Source: Budorcas taxicolor
Lineage: Eukaryota > Chordata > Mammalia > Artiodactyla > Bovidae
Direction: 5' to 3'
Length of the DNA stretch: 64,000 bases
Assembly: GCF_023091745.1 (NCBI RefSeq)
Contig: NC_068925.1
Location: forward strand, 4,030,001 to 4,094,000
Under the pieces are notes generated by a model. It saw only the letters and a program-made list of their open reading frames with translations. It had not been told where the DNA came from and made no database searches. Shown here piece after piece: positions 1 to 11,270 of the stretch; the first letter of the stretch is position 1, and each line of letters begins with the position of its first letter. The position numbers and the translations under genes were made by a program.

Positions 1-668
1 CTAAATTGAAAGTAGAGGCATGGACAAGTGGTTTCAATTTTGGACTCTTCCATTCATAGCTGATAAACAAAGTTACATATGTGACATCACCCAGGTGGGC
101 AAATAGAGGAAGGAAGAGGCCTGAATGGGAGGAAGAGCTGAGATGCCAGGGTGTCAGCAAGGAGGAGGAGAGAAAGTGTCAGGAAAGAGGGATGGGAACA
201 CAAGTGAGGCTGAGACATCCAGGGGGCAGGGCTGGAAATGCCTTTTGGATTGACAAGAAGTCAGTGAATTCTGGATGCTAGAGGGGTTTCTTGAGTTGTT
301 AGCCTTTCTGTCGTAGAGAGGAGGGCGGTGGGAGAGAGCTTAAAGAGCCCACCAGAAACCCAGGCTGCTCTCAGTTTGGAGTTATTGGGCCAAAAACACA
401 AAATGAAACTTTTCAGAACAACTTCTCTGTACCATGCATCTCTGCACCTTGTAATGGTGTCAACTCAAAGACTCTGTACAGTGATGGTGAAGCACTGGAT
501 CTCTGAGTAGGCACGTTAGGCATTGGTTTAGGGACCCATTTCTTCATCCACAACTTTCCTAGCGCTGATACAAAGTTGATGGAAATTTTCAAAGACCAAT
601 GAAACTGATGAGTAGAAAAGCAAAGAGCATGTGTTTAATAATTAGTGGGGAAATTTCAGTTTGAGGTT
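1..668. other. No gene or repeat recognised
   Basis: Unique-looking sequence. Only short chance ORFs occur. I see no exon of an upstream gene. Confidence 0.5.
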
Positions 669-690
669 GGGGGTGGGGGGGGGGGGGGGG
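669..690 (+). repeat. Poly-G run
   Basis: G5-T-G16; the uninterrupted G16 is at 675-690. Confidence 0.95.
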
Positions 691-1849
691 CCACAAATCT
701 AGAATCTGTGAGTTTAGACTGCCCTCCAGTGGGAGAATTAAGTTCAGCAGTCAATGTGAGAGAAGCTTGGTAGCACTCCAGGAAGATTTCATGCTTAAAA
801 AGGAGAAAGCTCTACTGATGGTATTTTGTAACCCAATATAGAAAAAGCAGATTCAGTTCATGCTACTTCAGATGGGACTTTACAATGTTAACAAGCCAAA
901 CTTTCAATTTGACTTGCAAACTTTGCTGTTGCCTATATGATAAAATTATTCTCCTCTAGCCTGAAATAAATCCCGTCAGCTGTCTCCAATCCCACACTTT
1001 CCCTGTCTACCTCCCTTTATTACAGCCAGGTTAATTTATTCACCATCCCCAAAACACAATTTTCAGTTCTCATTTTCCTTCCAGACTTATTGTTTTCCTT
1101 CCCACTGTGCCTATCTCGTTGCTGTGGAAGTAGTAGGTGCTCAATAAGCAAGTCATGAGTTAGTCTATTTAAACAACTGGTTTATTTTCCTGGAGGAAAG
1201 GCAATACGATGTAACGAATGAAGCCATTGGGCAGGAAAAAAAAAACTTTATTTTTGCTTCTTTAGGGACACTGGACAGCTACTCCCTTCCCTACTAAGGA
1301 AGGGAGCTACTATTTCCCTTCCTTAAAAAAAAAAAAAAAAAAAAAAGAAGTTAGGTATAATACATTTTCACATCTCATTCAAACAGAGCAAAAAGTTTTT
1401 CCTTATTTCACACATGAGTGCTCAAGAAATATCTGAATAGATAAATGTCTGTCTGGCTCACTACAGTTTCCTCTGCATACCTCTGACAGTTAACTTGTTG
1501 AAACTTAACTTTCTGTTAAGTTTCCTGTTTTCCTTGCTGAAAACTAAAGGACCCCTTGCCCTCATCTTGTACACCCTTTCTGCTCATTCTCATCTCCTGC
1601 CTCTTCTTGTACTTGAATTCTTATTACTGCATTTATTACTTTGTTAAAATTAATTGCTTAAATGTTTGCCTCCTTTCCTAGACTGTGAACAGGATTCCAG
1701 GTCCTATATATCTCTGACTTTCATCACAGAATGCAAGCCGTAATATCCATAGATGATCAATAAATGTTTGTACAATTACATTATTCCTTCCTGTTGCATT
1801 TTGAGTCTTCCTTCTAATCTTATTCCCCGCAGAAAAAGTAAGAAGAGTG
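691..1849. other. Unique sequence with one hairpin and one poly-A run
   Basis: Arms CTCCCTTCC (1282-1290) and GGAAGGGAG (1298-1306) form a 9 bp perfect inverted repeat with a 7-base loop. An A22 run is at 1325-1346. Nothing else recognised. Confidence 0.6.
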
Positions 1850-1965
1850 GTAAAAATTTTAGATTTAGAAAGTGTCTTACAGGTCGTCGAATCAACTTCC
1901 CTCGTTTTATGGATGTGGAAACTCGGGCCTGTTTAGGATCACACGGTTCGTTGGCCTTTGTTTTT
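1850..1965 (+). repeat. MIR-like ancient SINE fragment
   Basis: Diverged version of the mammalian repeat pattern with a drop to 'tttatggatgtggaaactcgggcc' type sequence followed by 'ggatcacacggtt'. The 109-codon ORF at 1753-2082 overlaps it and is not thought to be coding. 1966-2378 shows nothing. Confidence 0.35.
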
Positions 1966-2378
1966 AAAGAATCAGGCAATTGTAGGAAACAAACTTCTGC
2001 AACTGAGGCTGGGCAATTTTGTTCATTGTGTCAGAAGCCTCAGGTTCCCAGAAACAAAAACTCACTCCCTTATCAGTCTTGAAATTTCATAATCCTGTTT
2101 TCCTCACCCTATGCATCACAGTTGATAAAGGTGATTTTAGGAAAAGCCAAGCTGATCTGGAGATTTTTATTCTTAATAATTTATGTTGCTTTGACTGGTA
2201 TACACTAATACTGCTTTAGAAGGATTCACCTTAGGAGTCTGATTTGAAAACTGCAACTTGTCTGGAAGAGGGAGAAAGGGAAAAATTCAATCAAAATCTG
2301 AATCAAAGGTCTAAACTCCCTTTCTCTCAATCTATATTCGGATCCACCTTTCCACAGCCACTTCTCTTTTCCTATGTT

Positions 2379-2659
2379 GCTGCTGCTGCTGCTGCTGCTA
2401 AGTCGCTTCAGTCGTGTCCAACTCTGTGTGACCCCATAGACAGCAGCCCACCAGGCTCCCCCGTCCCTGGAATTCTCCAGGCAAGAACACTGGAGTGGGT
2501 TGCCATTTCCTTCTCCAATGCAGGAAAGTGAAAAGTGAGAGTGAAGTCGCTCAGTCCTGTCCGACTCTTAGCGACCCCATGGACTGCAGCCCACCAGGCT
2601 TCTCCGCCCCTGGGATCTTCCAGGCAAGAGTATTGGAGTGCGGTGCCATTGCCTTCTCC
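2379..2659 (-). repeat. BOV-A2 SINE, antisense
   Basis: Starts with (GCT)n, then two successive BovB-tail monomers, each with a 'cgaccccatggactgcagcccaccaggct'-like core. This dimeric layout is typical of BOV-A2. Confidence 0.85.
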
Positions 2660-2757
2660 TCCTCTATTTATAAGTCAAATGTATCTTTCCTTCTTTTGTG
2701 CTAAGGAATGCCTATTTAACAGCTATATCATCAAGTGAATGGAAATACATTGTTCTT

Positions 2758-2964
2758 TTAAAATATGGGGAAAATACTGTAATCTGGCTTAGTAGAATGT
2801 AACCAAAATTAAGAGGCCCTGTTCATTAAAAATATGGGGAAAATACTGTAACCTGGTTCAGTAGATATAACTGACATTCAGAGGTCCTATTGATCATTAA
2901 AAATATAGGGAAAATCACTGAAACCTGGTTCCGCAGAGTATAACCGAGATTCAGAGGCCCTATC
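2758..2964 (+). repeat. Threefold tandem repeat, unit about 70 bp
   Basis: Units at 2758-2825, 2826-2896 and 2897-2964. Each begins TTAAAAATATGGGG (with variation), continues AAAATACTGTAACCTGG and ends AGAGGCCCT-like. The copies differ by scattered substitutions and small indels. The array ends about 320 bp before the first tRNA-Lys gene. It does not match a repeat family I know. 2965-3285 is unique. Confidence 0.9.
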
Positions 2965-3285
2965 AGGGAAGCAGTATACTGAAGACAGAAGTGTAGTAAA
3001 AAGAGGTCGCAGCTGTCTGAATTTTTAATGTTCGTCTCCGTTGCCCATTTTTCTGTAATTTACTACCACGTAATTTTAGAGAGCTTAGTGAATATTGGAA
3101 ATTCATCAGACATGAAATATGAAGGAACTTGACGAAACATGTATTAAGTGAATGGAGAAAACCGCAGAAAAATGAATGTTTGCGTTTCCTCATCTTACAG
3201 GAGAAAATAATACTAATTAAAATTTAGATTTGAGAGCCAATTTATTAGAATATCATCAAGTAAACAGAAGACATTTTCCGAGAGA

Positions 3286-3358
3286 GCCCGGATAGCTCAG
3301 TCGGTAGAGCATCAGACTTTTAATCTGAGGGTCCAGGGTTCAAGTCCCTGTTCGGGCG
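3286..3358 (+). tRNA. tRNA-Lys(TTT)
   Basis: 73 nt with a full cloverleaf. The acceptor stem GCCCGGA pairs with TTCGGGC (one G-T pair), with discriminator G. The D arm carries the A box TAGCTCAGTCGG, the anticodon stem is TCAGA/TCTGA around loop CTTTTAA (anticodon TTT at 3319-3321), and the T arm carries the B box GGTTCAAGTCC. CCA is not encoded and there is no intron, as expected. It decodes AAA/AAG lysine codons. Identical to the copy at 3628-3700. Confidence 0.97.
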
Positions 3359-3366
3359 CCTTCTAA

Positions 3367-3371
3367 TTTTT
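3367..3371 (+). terminator. Pol III terminator, T5
   Basis: Five T residues begin eight bases after the tRNA 3' end, the standard RNA polymerase III stop. Confidence 0.85.
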
Positions 3372-3614
3372 CGAAAATTCCAAGGTTTGCTTAGTTGCTA
3401 AACCGACTTCTACCTTAAGTCGCATCAATTTTATTTTTCATTGATTTCGGAGTATGATAGATAAACGTACAGTCAGGGAAGAATGAAAAGCGGCTACGCA
3501 AAATGACTCAATTTCTTGGTGAGTGCGGAGGTTTTGCACTGTGATGTCCTGCCCGGTAGGAATTTTTTTCCTCCAGATTTCTAAAAACTGGGGAAGAAAA
3601 CAAAACAGAAGGTG

Positions 3615-3619
3615 AAAAA
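3615..3619 (-). terminator. Pol III terminator, T5 on the minus strand
   Basis: AAAAA on the + strand (TTTTT in the transcript) begins eight bases past the 3' end of the minus-strand tRNA, the same spacing as at the first copy. Confidence 0.85.
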
Positions 3620-3627
3620 GCTCAGAG

Positions 3628-3700
3628 CGCCCGAACAGGGACTTGAACCCTGGACCCTCAGATTAAAAGTCTGATGCTCTACCGACTGAGCTATCCGGGC
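3628..3700 (-). tRNA. tRNA-Lys(TTT), second identical copy
   Basis: Reverse complement is identical base for base to the tRNA at 3286-3358, so it has the same cloverleaf, TTT anticodon and internal A and B boxes. The two genes face each other tail to tail with 269 bp between. As I recall, human chromosome 1 also has a tail-to-tail tRNA-Lys(TTT) pair just upstream of MDM4, so this is probably an old conserved pair. Confidence 0.97.
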
Positions 3701-3870
3701 TCTCCCGGGCGCACGGCGCTCCTGCGGCGTCTTACTTGAGGACGACACGCGCCGCGCGCCCGCCGCCTCCCGCCGGCATTTTGTGGAGCGGCGGTAAAGC
3801 CGATGAAGCCCTGGGTTCGCGCGCCCGGGAAAAGAGAACGCGCCTCGCCGGCCTTTCACCGGCATTACCC
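3701..3870. promoter_or_regulatory. CpG-rich patch at the 5' side of the minus-strand tRNA
   Basis: A GC-rich block with many CpGs sits directly upstream of the second tRNA gene in its own orientation. Active tRNA genes commonly have such unmethylated flanks. I see no TATA box or other gene start. Confidence 0.5.
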
Positions 3871-4470
3871 GCTAACTCAGGATTGCGAGACTCCTCCGTG
3901 CCCGATAACCTTTCCTAGGTAACAACAATAATTAGATAATCTCTCTGACAAGTCTAGGATGAACTGAACGGTTCAGTAGGCCACTTTTGAAGAGCCGTAG
4001 TGACGTAAGATTTATTACACTCTTGATAAAAGGGTGGGTATCTAAAACGTTCCCGACAATTAAAAAAAAAGCAACCAGAAAAAAACTCTTAAGAGAATGC
4101 AGATACGCTGCTGCGAAGCTGTTGAACTGAGCTGTGTAGTGTGCCGCGGGAGAAAGGACCCCGCAGACGGCTGGTGGGATTGTCCTGCGGCTCCCGTCAT
4201 GGGGTCCGAGTCATGGCTTTGCGTGACACAAACCCCAGTGGCCTTCCAGGCAGGAATCCCAGGAAACCGGAGTGGGAAGCCGAACACGCCAGCGGTGAGA
4301 CATTTCATCGATCTTGGCATCGGAGGCTCTTCTCTGCCACAGCCGCCAGTGCTCTGAGCGCTGCCCTCTGCCACAGGGCTGGCGTGGCGAAGTAACCCTC
4401 CGTGGGGCTTAGAGCGGGACAGCCGAGGGTTTTCCTTAGCTGACGTTGCTTTCCCTTAATTCCAGCTGCT
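3871..4470. other. No gene or repeat recognised
   Basis: Moderately CpG-containing flank of the tRNA pair. The overlapping short ORFs on both strands look like chance. Confidence 0.5.
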
Positions 4471-4935
4471 TTAAGTGATGCCCCTGGTCCAGCAATTCCA
4501 CTCTCAGGAATTCGTCCTAAAGAAATAATCAGGGATGTCCAAAAAGGCTTGATTACAAGAGAGAAAAGAACATCAAGGCATTGTAACTGGAAAAAAAACT
4601 GTAAATGACATAAATGGCTATATAAATTATGGTATGGCCTATTAAGAATGAGCGACTTCACTTTCACTTTTCACTATCATGAATTGGAAAAGGAAACGGC
4701 AACCCACTCCAGTGTTCTTGCCTGGAGAATCCCAGGGACGGGGGAGCTTGCTGGGCTGCCATCTCTGGGGTCGCACAGAGTCGGACACGACTGAGGTGAC
4801 TTAGCAGCAGCTATTAAGAATGATATGTAGCCATTAATAATCATGTAAAAGAACACAATTTGGGAATAATTATAAGATAGTGTTAGGCTATATTTCAAAT
4901 GTAAAAATTAAGCAACAAAGATATATTATACAGCA
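4471..4935 (+). repeat. Old L1 fragment (sense) interrupted by a SINE
   Basis: 'ccagcaattccactctcagg' then 'cctaaagaaataatcaggga' and 'aatgatatgtagccattaa' match the end of L1 ORF2 and its 3' flank in sense orientation. The Bov-tA at 4652-4810 splits it. Confidence 0.6.
4652..4810 (+). repeat. Bov-tA-type SINE with 13 bp target-site duplication
   Basis: 'ggcaacccactccagtgttc' to 'cagagtcggacacgactgag' is the BovB-derived SINE tail. Target duplication CTATTAAGAATGA is at 4639-4651 and 4811-4823, perfect, so the insertion is fairly young. Confidence 0.9.
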
Positions 4936-5070
4936 CAGAAAATTACTGCCATTACTTTGTAATAACTTTCAATAACAGTATCTCTAAAAACACGGAATCA
5001 CAATGCTGTTCATCTGAAACTAATATAATATTGTATATCAACTATACTTCAACTTGAAACTTTTTAAAGG
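4936..5070 (+). repeat. Ruminant L1 3' end fragment, sense
   Basis: 'ctgaaactaatataatattg' then 'tatatcaactatacttcaac' is the usual 3' end of bovine L1. Confidence 0.65.
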
Positions 5071-5134
5071 ATGCATGTAAGTACCTTCAAAAATTGAAAG
5101 GATCCATAAAGCCTGGGTGCTGAAGTTAGGTGCC

Positions 5135-5290
5135 CCTTTTTGAAACCTTACTACCTTGTGTGACCTAGAGTAAACTATTTCTCTGTCTCAGGACAATAAA
5201 ATGATTGCAAGAATTAAATAAGATTGTTTATATAAATTGCTTAGAATAGTGTCTGACATATAATAAGCATTCACAAAGTTAGATAAAAAT
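5135..5290 (-). repeat. MIR, antisense
   Basis: 'tgtgtgacctagagtaaact' through 'gaattaaataagattgttta' and 'gacatataataagcattcac' follow the MIR consensus in antisense. Confidence 0.6.
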
Positions 5291-5370
5291 ATAACAAGAT
5301 CAGACTCCATGATTCTGTTTCTATGGTTCTCTGACACTATCCAACCTTCAACAAGTGCTTAACATATTTT

Positions 5371-6870
5371 TTAAAATTAATTTTTATTGAGGTAAAATCG
5401 ACATGTTACATTGTTTCAGGTGCACAACCTAATGATTTGATATTTGTATATGCTGCAAAATGATTGCCCTAATAAATCTAGTTAACATCTGTCACCATAT
5501 ATAGTTACAAAAATTTTTTTTGTACTAGAACTTTCAAGATTACTCTCTTAGCAATACAAATATATAGGACAGTATTATTAACTATAGTCATGCTATATAT
5601 AAAGTTTAACACATTTATTTTTTTATTGAAGTACACTTGCTTTACAATGTTGTGTTAGTTTTTGGTATATAGCAAAGTGATTCAGATACACACACACATA
5701 CTTTTTTATGTTCTTTTCCATTACGGTTTATTACAGGATACTGAATATATTCCCCTGTGCTATACAGTAAAACCTTGTTGTTTATCTATTTTACATACAG
5801 TAGTTTTCACCTGTTAATCCCAAACTCCTAATTTATCCCTCCTCTTCTCCTTCCCCTTTGGTGACCATGTTTTCTATGTCTGTGAGTCTGTTTCTGTTTT
5901 ATAAATAAGTTCATTTTATCTTATTTTAGTTTCTACATGTGTATGATATTTGTCTTTCTCTTTCTGACTTCCTTCAGTGAGTATGATCATCTCTAGGCCC
6001 ATCCATGTTGCTGCAAATGGCGTTCTTTCTTTCTTTTTATGGGTGAGTGGTATTGCATTGAATATGTGTACCGCATCTTCTTATCCATTCATCTGTCAAT
6101 GGACATTAAGGTTGCTTCTATGTCTTGGCTATCCTAAATAGTGCTGCTATGAACATTGGGATGCATATATCTTTTCAAATTATAGTTCTCTCTGGATATA
6201 TGCCCAGGAGGGAGATTGCTGGATCATTGGTGTTGAGTTGCTCAGTCATGTCCAACTCCTTGTGACCCCGTGGACTGCAGCACACCAGGCTTCCCTGTCC
6301 TTCACTATCTCCTGGAGTTAGTGGCAACTCAATTTTTAGTTTTTTGAGGAACCTCCCTCCGTAGTATCTTCTATAGTGGTCGCACCAATTTACATTCCCA
6401 CCAACAATGTAGGAGGGTTCTCTTTCTTCCACACCCTCATCAGTATTTATTTATTGACTTTTTGATGATGGCCATTTTGACTGGTGTGAAGCGTGTACCT
6501 CAATGTTGTTTTGATTGTATTTCTCTAATAATTAGCAAAGCTGAGTGTCTTTTCATGTGCCTATTGCTCATCTATATATCTTCTTTGGAGAAATGTCTAC
6601 TTTGGTCTTCTGTCCATCTTTAGATTGAGCTGTTTGGGTTTTTTGTTATTGAGTTGTATGACTTGTTTGTATATAATTTGGGAAATGAATCCCTGGTCAG
6701 GCTCATGTTGCAAATATTTTCTCCTAGTCCGTAGGCTATCTTTTTGTTTTCTTCAGGATATTCTTTGCTGTGCAAAAGCTTGTAAGTTCGATTAGGTCCC
6801 AGTTGTTCATTTTTGCTTTTACTTCTATTTTCTTGGGAGACTGAACTAAGAAAATGATGCTTCAATTTAA
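5371..6870 (-). repeat. L1 3' half, antisense, two overlapping pieces
   Basis: Antisense 3' end ('tttttattgaggtaaaatcg'; then a second start near 5625 'tttttattgaagtacacttg') running into ORF2 sequence. GCTTAACATatT at about 5358 and GCTTAACATGTAT at about 6872 look like target-site duplications of the outer copy. A short BovB-derived tail is inserted at 6226-6320. 6871-7015 is unassigned. Confidence 0.8.
6226..6320 (-). repeat. BovB-derived SINE tail inside L1
   Basis: 'gttgagttgctcagtcatgt' to 'ccttcactatctcctggagt' interrupts the L1 text between 'ggatcattgg' and 'tggcaactca'. Confidence 0.75.
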
Positions 6871-7015
6871 GGCTTAACATGTATTTGACTGGAGTAGAGG
6901 GAGACATAGAGAATTTAGAAAGCTGACAATATTAAGTTAACTTGAAAGAATAAGTGTCCCCTAAGCAATGGGGAACTATTACATTTTGGCTCACTCAAGG
7001 AATACACATTAGATT

Positions 7016-7980
7016 TGCAGGTCAGGAAGCAACAGTTAGAACTGGACATGGAACAACAGACTAGTTCCAAATAGGAAAAGGAGTACGTCAAGGCTGTGTA
7101 TTGTCACCTGCTTATTTAACTTATATGCAGAGTACATCATGAGAAACGCTGGGCTGGATGAAGCACAAGCTGGAATCAAGATTGCCAGGGGAAATATCAG
7201 TAACCTCAGATATGCAGATGACACCACCCTTATGGCAGAAAGTGAAGAAAAACTAAAGAGGCTCTTGATGAAATTGAAAGAGGAGAGTGAAAAAGTTGGC
7301 TTAAAGCTCAACATTCAGAAAACGAAGATCATGGCATCCAGTCCCTCATGGCAAATAGATGGGGAAACAGTGGAAACAGTGGCTGACTTTATTTTGGGGG
7401 GCTCCAAAATCACTGCAGATGGTGACTGCAGCCATAAAAGTAAAAAATGCTTACTGCTTAGAAGGAAAATTATGACCAACCTAGACAGCATATTAAAAAG
7501 CAGAGACATTACTTGGTCAACAAAGGTCCATCTAGTCAAGGCTATGGTTTTTCCAGTGGTCATGTATGGATGTGAGAGTTGGACTATAAGGAAAGCTGAG
7601 CGCAGAAGAATTGATACTTTTGAACTGTGGTGTTGGAGAAGACTCCTGAGAGTCCCTTGGACTGAAAGGAGATCCAACCAGTCCATCCTAAAGGAGATCA
7701 GTCCTGGGTGTTCATTGGAAGGACTAATGTTGAAGCTGAAACTCCAATACTTTGGCCACCTGATGCAAAGAGCTGACTCATTGGAAAAGACGCTGATGCT
7801 GGGAAGATTGAGGGCAGGAGGAGAAGGGGACGACAGAGAATGAGATGGTTGGATGGCATCACCGACTCAATGGACATGAGTTTGGGTGGACTCCAGGGGT
7901 TGGTGATGGACAGAGAGGCCTGGCGTGCTGCAGTTCATGGGGTTGCCAAGAGTCGGACACGACTGAGCAACTGAACTGAA
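7016..7980 (+). mobile_element. BovB (RTE) LINE, 3' part, sense
   Basis: About 965 bp from the reverse transcriptase region to the terminal (ACTGA)n. An open frame of 234 codons at 7139-7843 contains RYADDTTLMAES, the YADD catalytic motif. 5'-truncated and missing the endonuclease, so not autonomous. Confidence 0.93.
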
Positions 7981-8217
7981 GTGATGTCCTCATGAGAAAA
8001 GGAGATTAGGATACACACAAAGTACACAGACAGAAGGGTAAACATGAAGACAATTTTTTTTTAATTGAAGTATGAAATATTTGAAAGGAATATATACAGG
8101 TATAAATCCTAAAAGACTAAATGGTTGCAGGGGTAAATACCAAACTCAGGATAATGGTTCCCTCTTCAGTTGAAAGAGGAAAATGTCATCGGAGAAGAGA
8201 CTGAAGGGGAACTTTTA

Positions 8218-8358
8218 AAAATACTTATTTTTATTTATTTATTTGGCTGCGCAGGGCCTTAGTTGTGGCATGTGGGAACTAGTTCCCCAACCAGGGATCA
8301 AATCCAGGCCCCTAGCATTGAGAGATCAGAGTCAGCCGCTGGATCACCAGGAGAGTCC
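8218..8358 (-). repeat. tRNA-derived CHR-type SINE, antisense, short
   Basis: 'tatttggctgcgcagggcct' to 'ctggatcaccaggagagtcc'. The end of the antisense copy is the A-box side of the tRNA-like head. Confidence 0.8.
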
Positions 8359-8944
8359 CACATGCAGGACTTTTTTGTACAGGTAATGTATTGTTCTCTA
8401 CGAAGAATTGTGGGGGAAAGGAGTCATATTCTTCATTATACTTTTTTACGTGTCTGAAATAGTTTCTTTCAGCTTTTCAGAAAGGCTATAGGCCAATAAC
8501 ATTGGCTTTTAATTCCTTTAAAACTGCAATAGGCCTTAGAAAATTTATTCAATTCACTCCTTTTACATTACAGATTGGGAAACTAAAGACCTGTGGAACT
8601 TTCTGGTTTCTAGAATAGTTAGACTAAACCCAGATTTCCTGTTTATTAAATAAATGGTTTGTGAGCACAGTTCTTGGAAGCAGCGATCACTAAATCAGTT
8701 ATGATCTTGTTAAACCAATTTTGTTTTCTTTTTCGGCAAGATTACTTGACTGGTAGAAGAAATACTATCAATATGATTTGTTTTCATTATAGCAAGTCAT
8801 TTATTTATTTATTTATGAACTCCTTGGGAAAGGTCAGAGAAATGTTGCCAGATGTTGACCTCTATTAAGTGGAATAATTGGTTTGAGAACAGCTCTGGAA
8901 GAGGAACTCTGGAATCATGAATCAGAGTCAACTATGAGGGGTAA
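8359..8944. other. No gene or repeat recognised
   Basis: AT-rich unique sequence with only chance ORFs. Confidence 0.5.
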
Positions 8945-8955
8945 GCTCTATTCTT

Positions 8956-9306
8956 TTTTAACAATAACTTATTTACTTTTGGCTGTGCTGGGTCTTCACT
9001 GCTGTTCAGGCTTTTTCTCTAGTTGTGGAGGACAGGAGCTACCCTCTAGTTGTGGTCTGCGGCCTTCTCACTGCACCGGCTTCTCTTAGTGTGCGACACT
9101 GGCCCTAGTGCAGGTGGGCTTCATTCGTTGCAGCACACGGGCTCAGTATTTGCTGCTCGTGGGCTCTAGAGCACAGGCTCAGTAGCTGTGGTACACCGGC
9201 TTAGTTGTTCTGCAGCATGTGGGATCTTCCTGGACCAGGGATTGAATCTGTGTCTTCTGTATTGGCAGGTGGATTCTTTTACCACTGAGCCACCAGGGAA
9301 GCCCCG
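8956..9306 (-). repeat. CHR-type SINE, antisense, near full length
   Basis: Begins 'acttttggctgtgctgggtc' and ends 'ccaccagggaagccccg'. Target duplication GCTCTATTCTT (8945-8955) and GCTCTGTTCTT (9307-9317) differ by one base. Confidence 0.9.
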
Positions 9307-9317
9307 GCTCTGTTCTT

Positions 9318-10729
9318 AATCTTAATCATTTCCTACTCAACATATTTATCAAGGCTTTAAATGAAAATAATTTGTATATGTTAATCAACAATATGCAAAA
9401 GCGAGAGAGCTAATCCCTCCTGACTCTCCAGGCAAGGCCAACTGCAGCTCTCATTGCACTTAGCACGTTCTCCTTACCTGGACATTCTGACGGCACCTCC
9501 AGACAGACTCCAGGTGTCACTTGTTTTAGAATCCTCTAAATTGGTGCTTGGCACATAGTAGGTGTTCAAGCAATACTTGTGGACCTTAAACTGAATTGCA
9601 TTACAGGATCATAATCCAAAAAGTCCAGTAGACAGTAGGAAAGGACCTAAAATAACCAGGTACTAGTTAAAAGATTCAAAACAAATTTTTGTTTGGAATT
9701 TTTTTAAAATTAAAATTAATTGCAGAAAAAGAGAGGAGAAATAGTTAACAGTTCACCTAGAAAAGCCTTCTGGGAGCAAGTGTGAAAAAGGAATTAATTC
9801 TTCAGCTCATTTACAGAACTCTGGATCTCCACCTAAGTCGGAGGTGAAGCCAGAAACAGGGCAAGGTGCAATGTGCAAATAAAGAGAGATCATTGCCTCA
9901 TTTTATTTTGCATAGGTGTGTATCTGGTTCTGGGAGGCACATTTTAAATAGGACAAACAGGTTCTTGAAGTCACAGCAGATAAGTAGTTGAAAGCTCTGA
10001 GGGGATTTTCAGCAAGCAGAAAAACAGAAGGTTAGAGATGGGACATGGTAGCTGTCTGCAAAAAAAAAAAGTATTTATATTAGAAAGAATGAAGCCTTAG
10101 TCTTCTCCGAAGTGCAGAATTAAAACCAAAAGAGGTGGTAAAATAACATATTTCAGCTCAAAAATTCCTCTAATATCTAGACTCATTCTACGATAAACGA
10201 AATGAAGTATTTGGGAGGGGTCATGCCATTTGGCACCGGCAAACAGCCTATCTGAGAAGTTTGTTGAAGGCACTTGTGTGTTGTGAGCGAGTAGGCTAGA
10301 CGACTTGAATTATGTGATCCAAATAAGCTCCACCTCGTTGTCGTTTGCACTTCTCTTTTAACATTTGCCACATATTTTGTAGTGATCTGTGTATATACTA
10401 ATCTTATCCTCGCCCAATTAGCGTCAACACTAGCGTGCCGCTCCACCACGTCTGGGGAGTAACAATGAATAAGCCAACACCGAGAAGCAGAGCGGGTGGC
10501 TTTTCAGCTTTCTGAAGAGCTAAAAAGGTGTCTCTGATGGTGCTTTTAGCTTTCTCTCCTCCCTGTTTGTTTTGTGTTTGTTTGTTTACTCTCCCAGGAC
10601 ATGTTTATTAATACCATTATAAACATGATTATGTTTATAAATAGCATAAGACCCTGCGATTTCCTCAAATGGTATCTCTTGAAACCTCAGAAGTCTTAGT
10701 CGTCCAGGCCCTACTACTCTCTTTCCCCG
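9318..10729. other. Unique sequence upstream of the MDM4 CpG island
   Basis: A MIR-like scrap lies near 9540-9590. An 88-codon minus-strand ORF at 10183-10449 has no recognisable domain. Nothing else identified. Confidence 0.5.
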
Positions 10730-11270
10730 GACTGGCGTCTCCTCTATGGTAGGGCGGGCTCAGCCTTCTAGCTCTCTAGCCCTCCCGTCGGCCCATCTAT
10801 GGTTTCCGGAGGCCTCACCGGAAGCTCCTGTGGGCGAGGGGGTGGGGAGGCCGGAAGTTGCGCCTTCACTGCTCGCCGTTTCAAAATGCTGCTAAGACCT
10901 TAGGGACAGTTGAGTGACGCCCCCACACCCCCGGGCTCGGCGGAAAGCGACTCATGGAACGGCCGTGAGGTGTGGCTTTTGGGTTTCGTTGGCGAGGTGC
11001 CGGCAGGCCGGGAGCGGGGGGCGGGGGGCGGGAGAGACGCGGGCAGGTGTGCGGCCCGGGGCAGGGGCTGGCCGGCGGGAGGAGCCGGAGGAGTGGGTGG
11101 CGGCGTGCGGAAGGTCGCCTGGGCGAGGCCGGGCTGGTGGGGTACGCGCCACGCGACGCGAATCCGCGGAGGACGGCGGTGGGAGTGCAGTGACTGGGCG
11201 CAGGTCCGCCGGCGGGTTACCGGCCGGAAGTCGGGATAGATGGAAGATGCTCGATAGGACGCGAAGTGTG
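10730..11270 (+). promoter_or_regulatory. MDM4: CpG-rich MDM4 promoter (P1) and non-coding exon 1
   Basis: GC and CpG density rise sharply, in contrast with the AT-rich surroundings. ETS-type CCGGAAG cores are seen at 10818-10824, 10851-10857 and 11224-11230, typical of TATA-less housekeeping promoters. Exon 1 probably starts near 10850-10890. Candidate donors are GTGAGG at 10965 and GTGTGG at 10970. Placement 18 kb before the ATG exon fits the known MDM4 structure. The exact start site and exon end are inferred. Confidence 0.75.

Noticed and set aside
1753..2082. 109-codon + strand ORF
   Set aside because: It overlaps a MIR-like repeat and has no domain or context.
2758..2964. CRISPR-like array
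   Set aside because: Repeats abut without spacers and the genome is mammalian; it is an ordinary tandem repeat.
3581..3865. 94-codon minus-strand ORF over the second tRNA
   Set aside because: It reads through the tRNA-Lys gene and its CpG-rich flank; the familiar peptide it gives arises whenever a tRNA is translated.
10183..10449. 88-codon minus-strand ORF upstream of the promoter
   Set aside because: Considered as a transposase or small gene; no motif, terminal repeats or splice context was seen, and the length is within chance.
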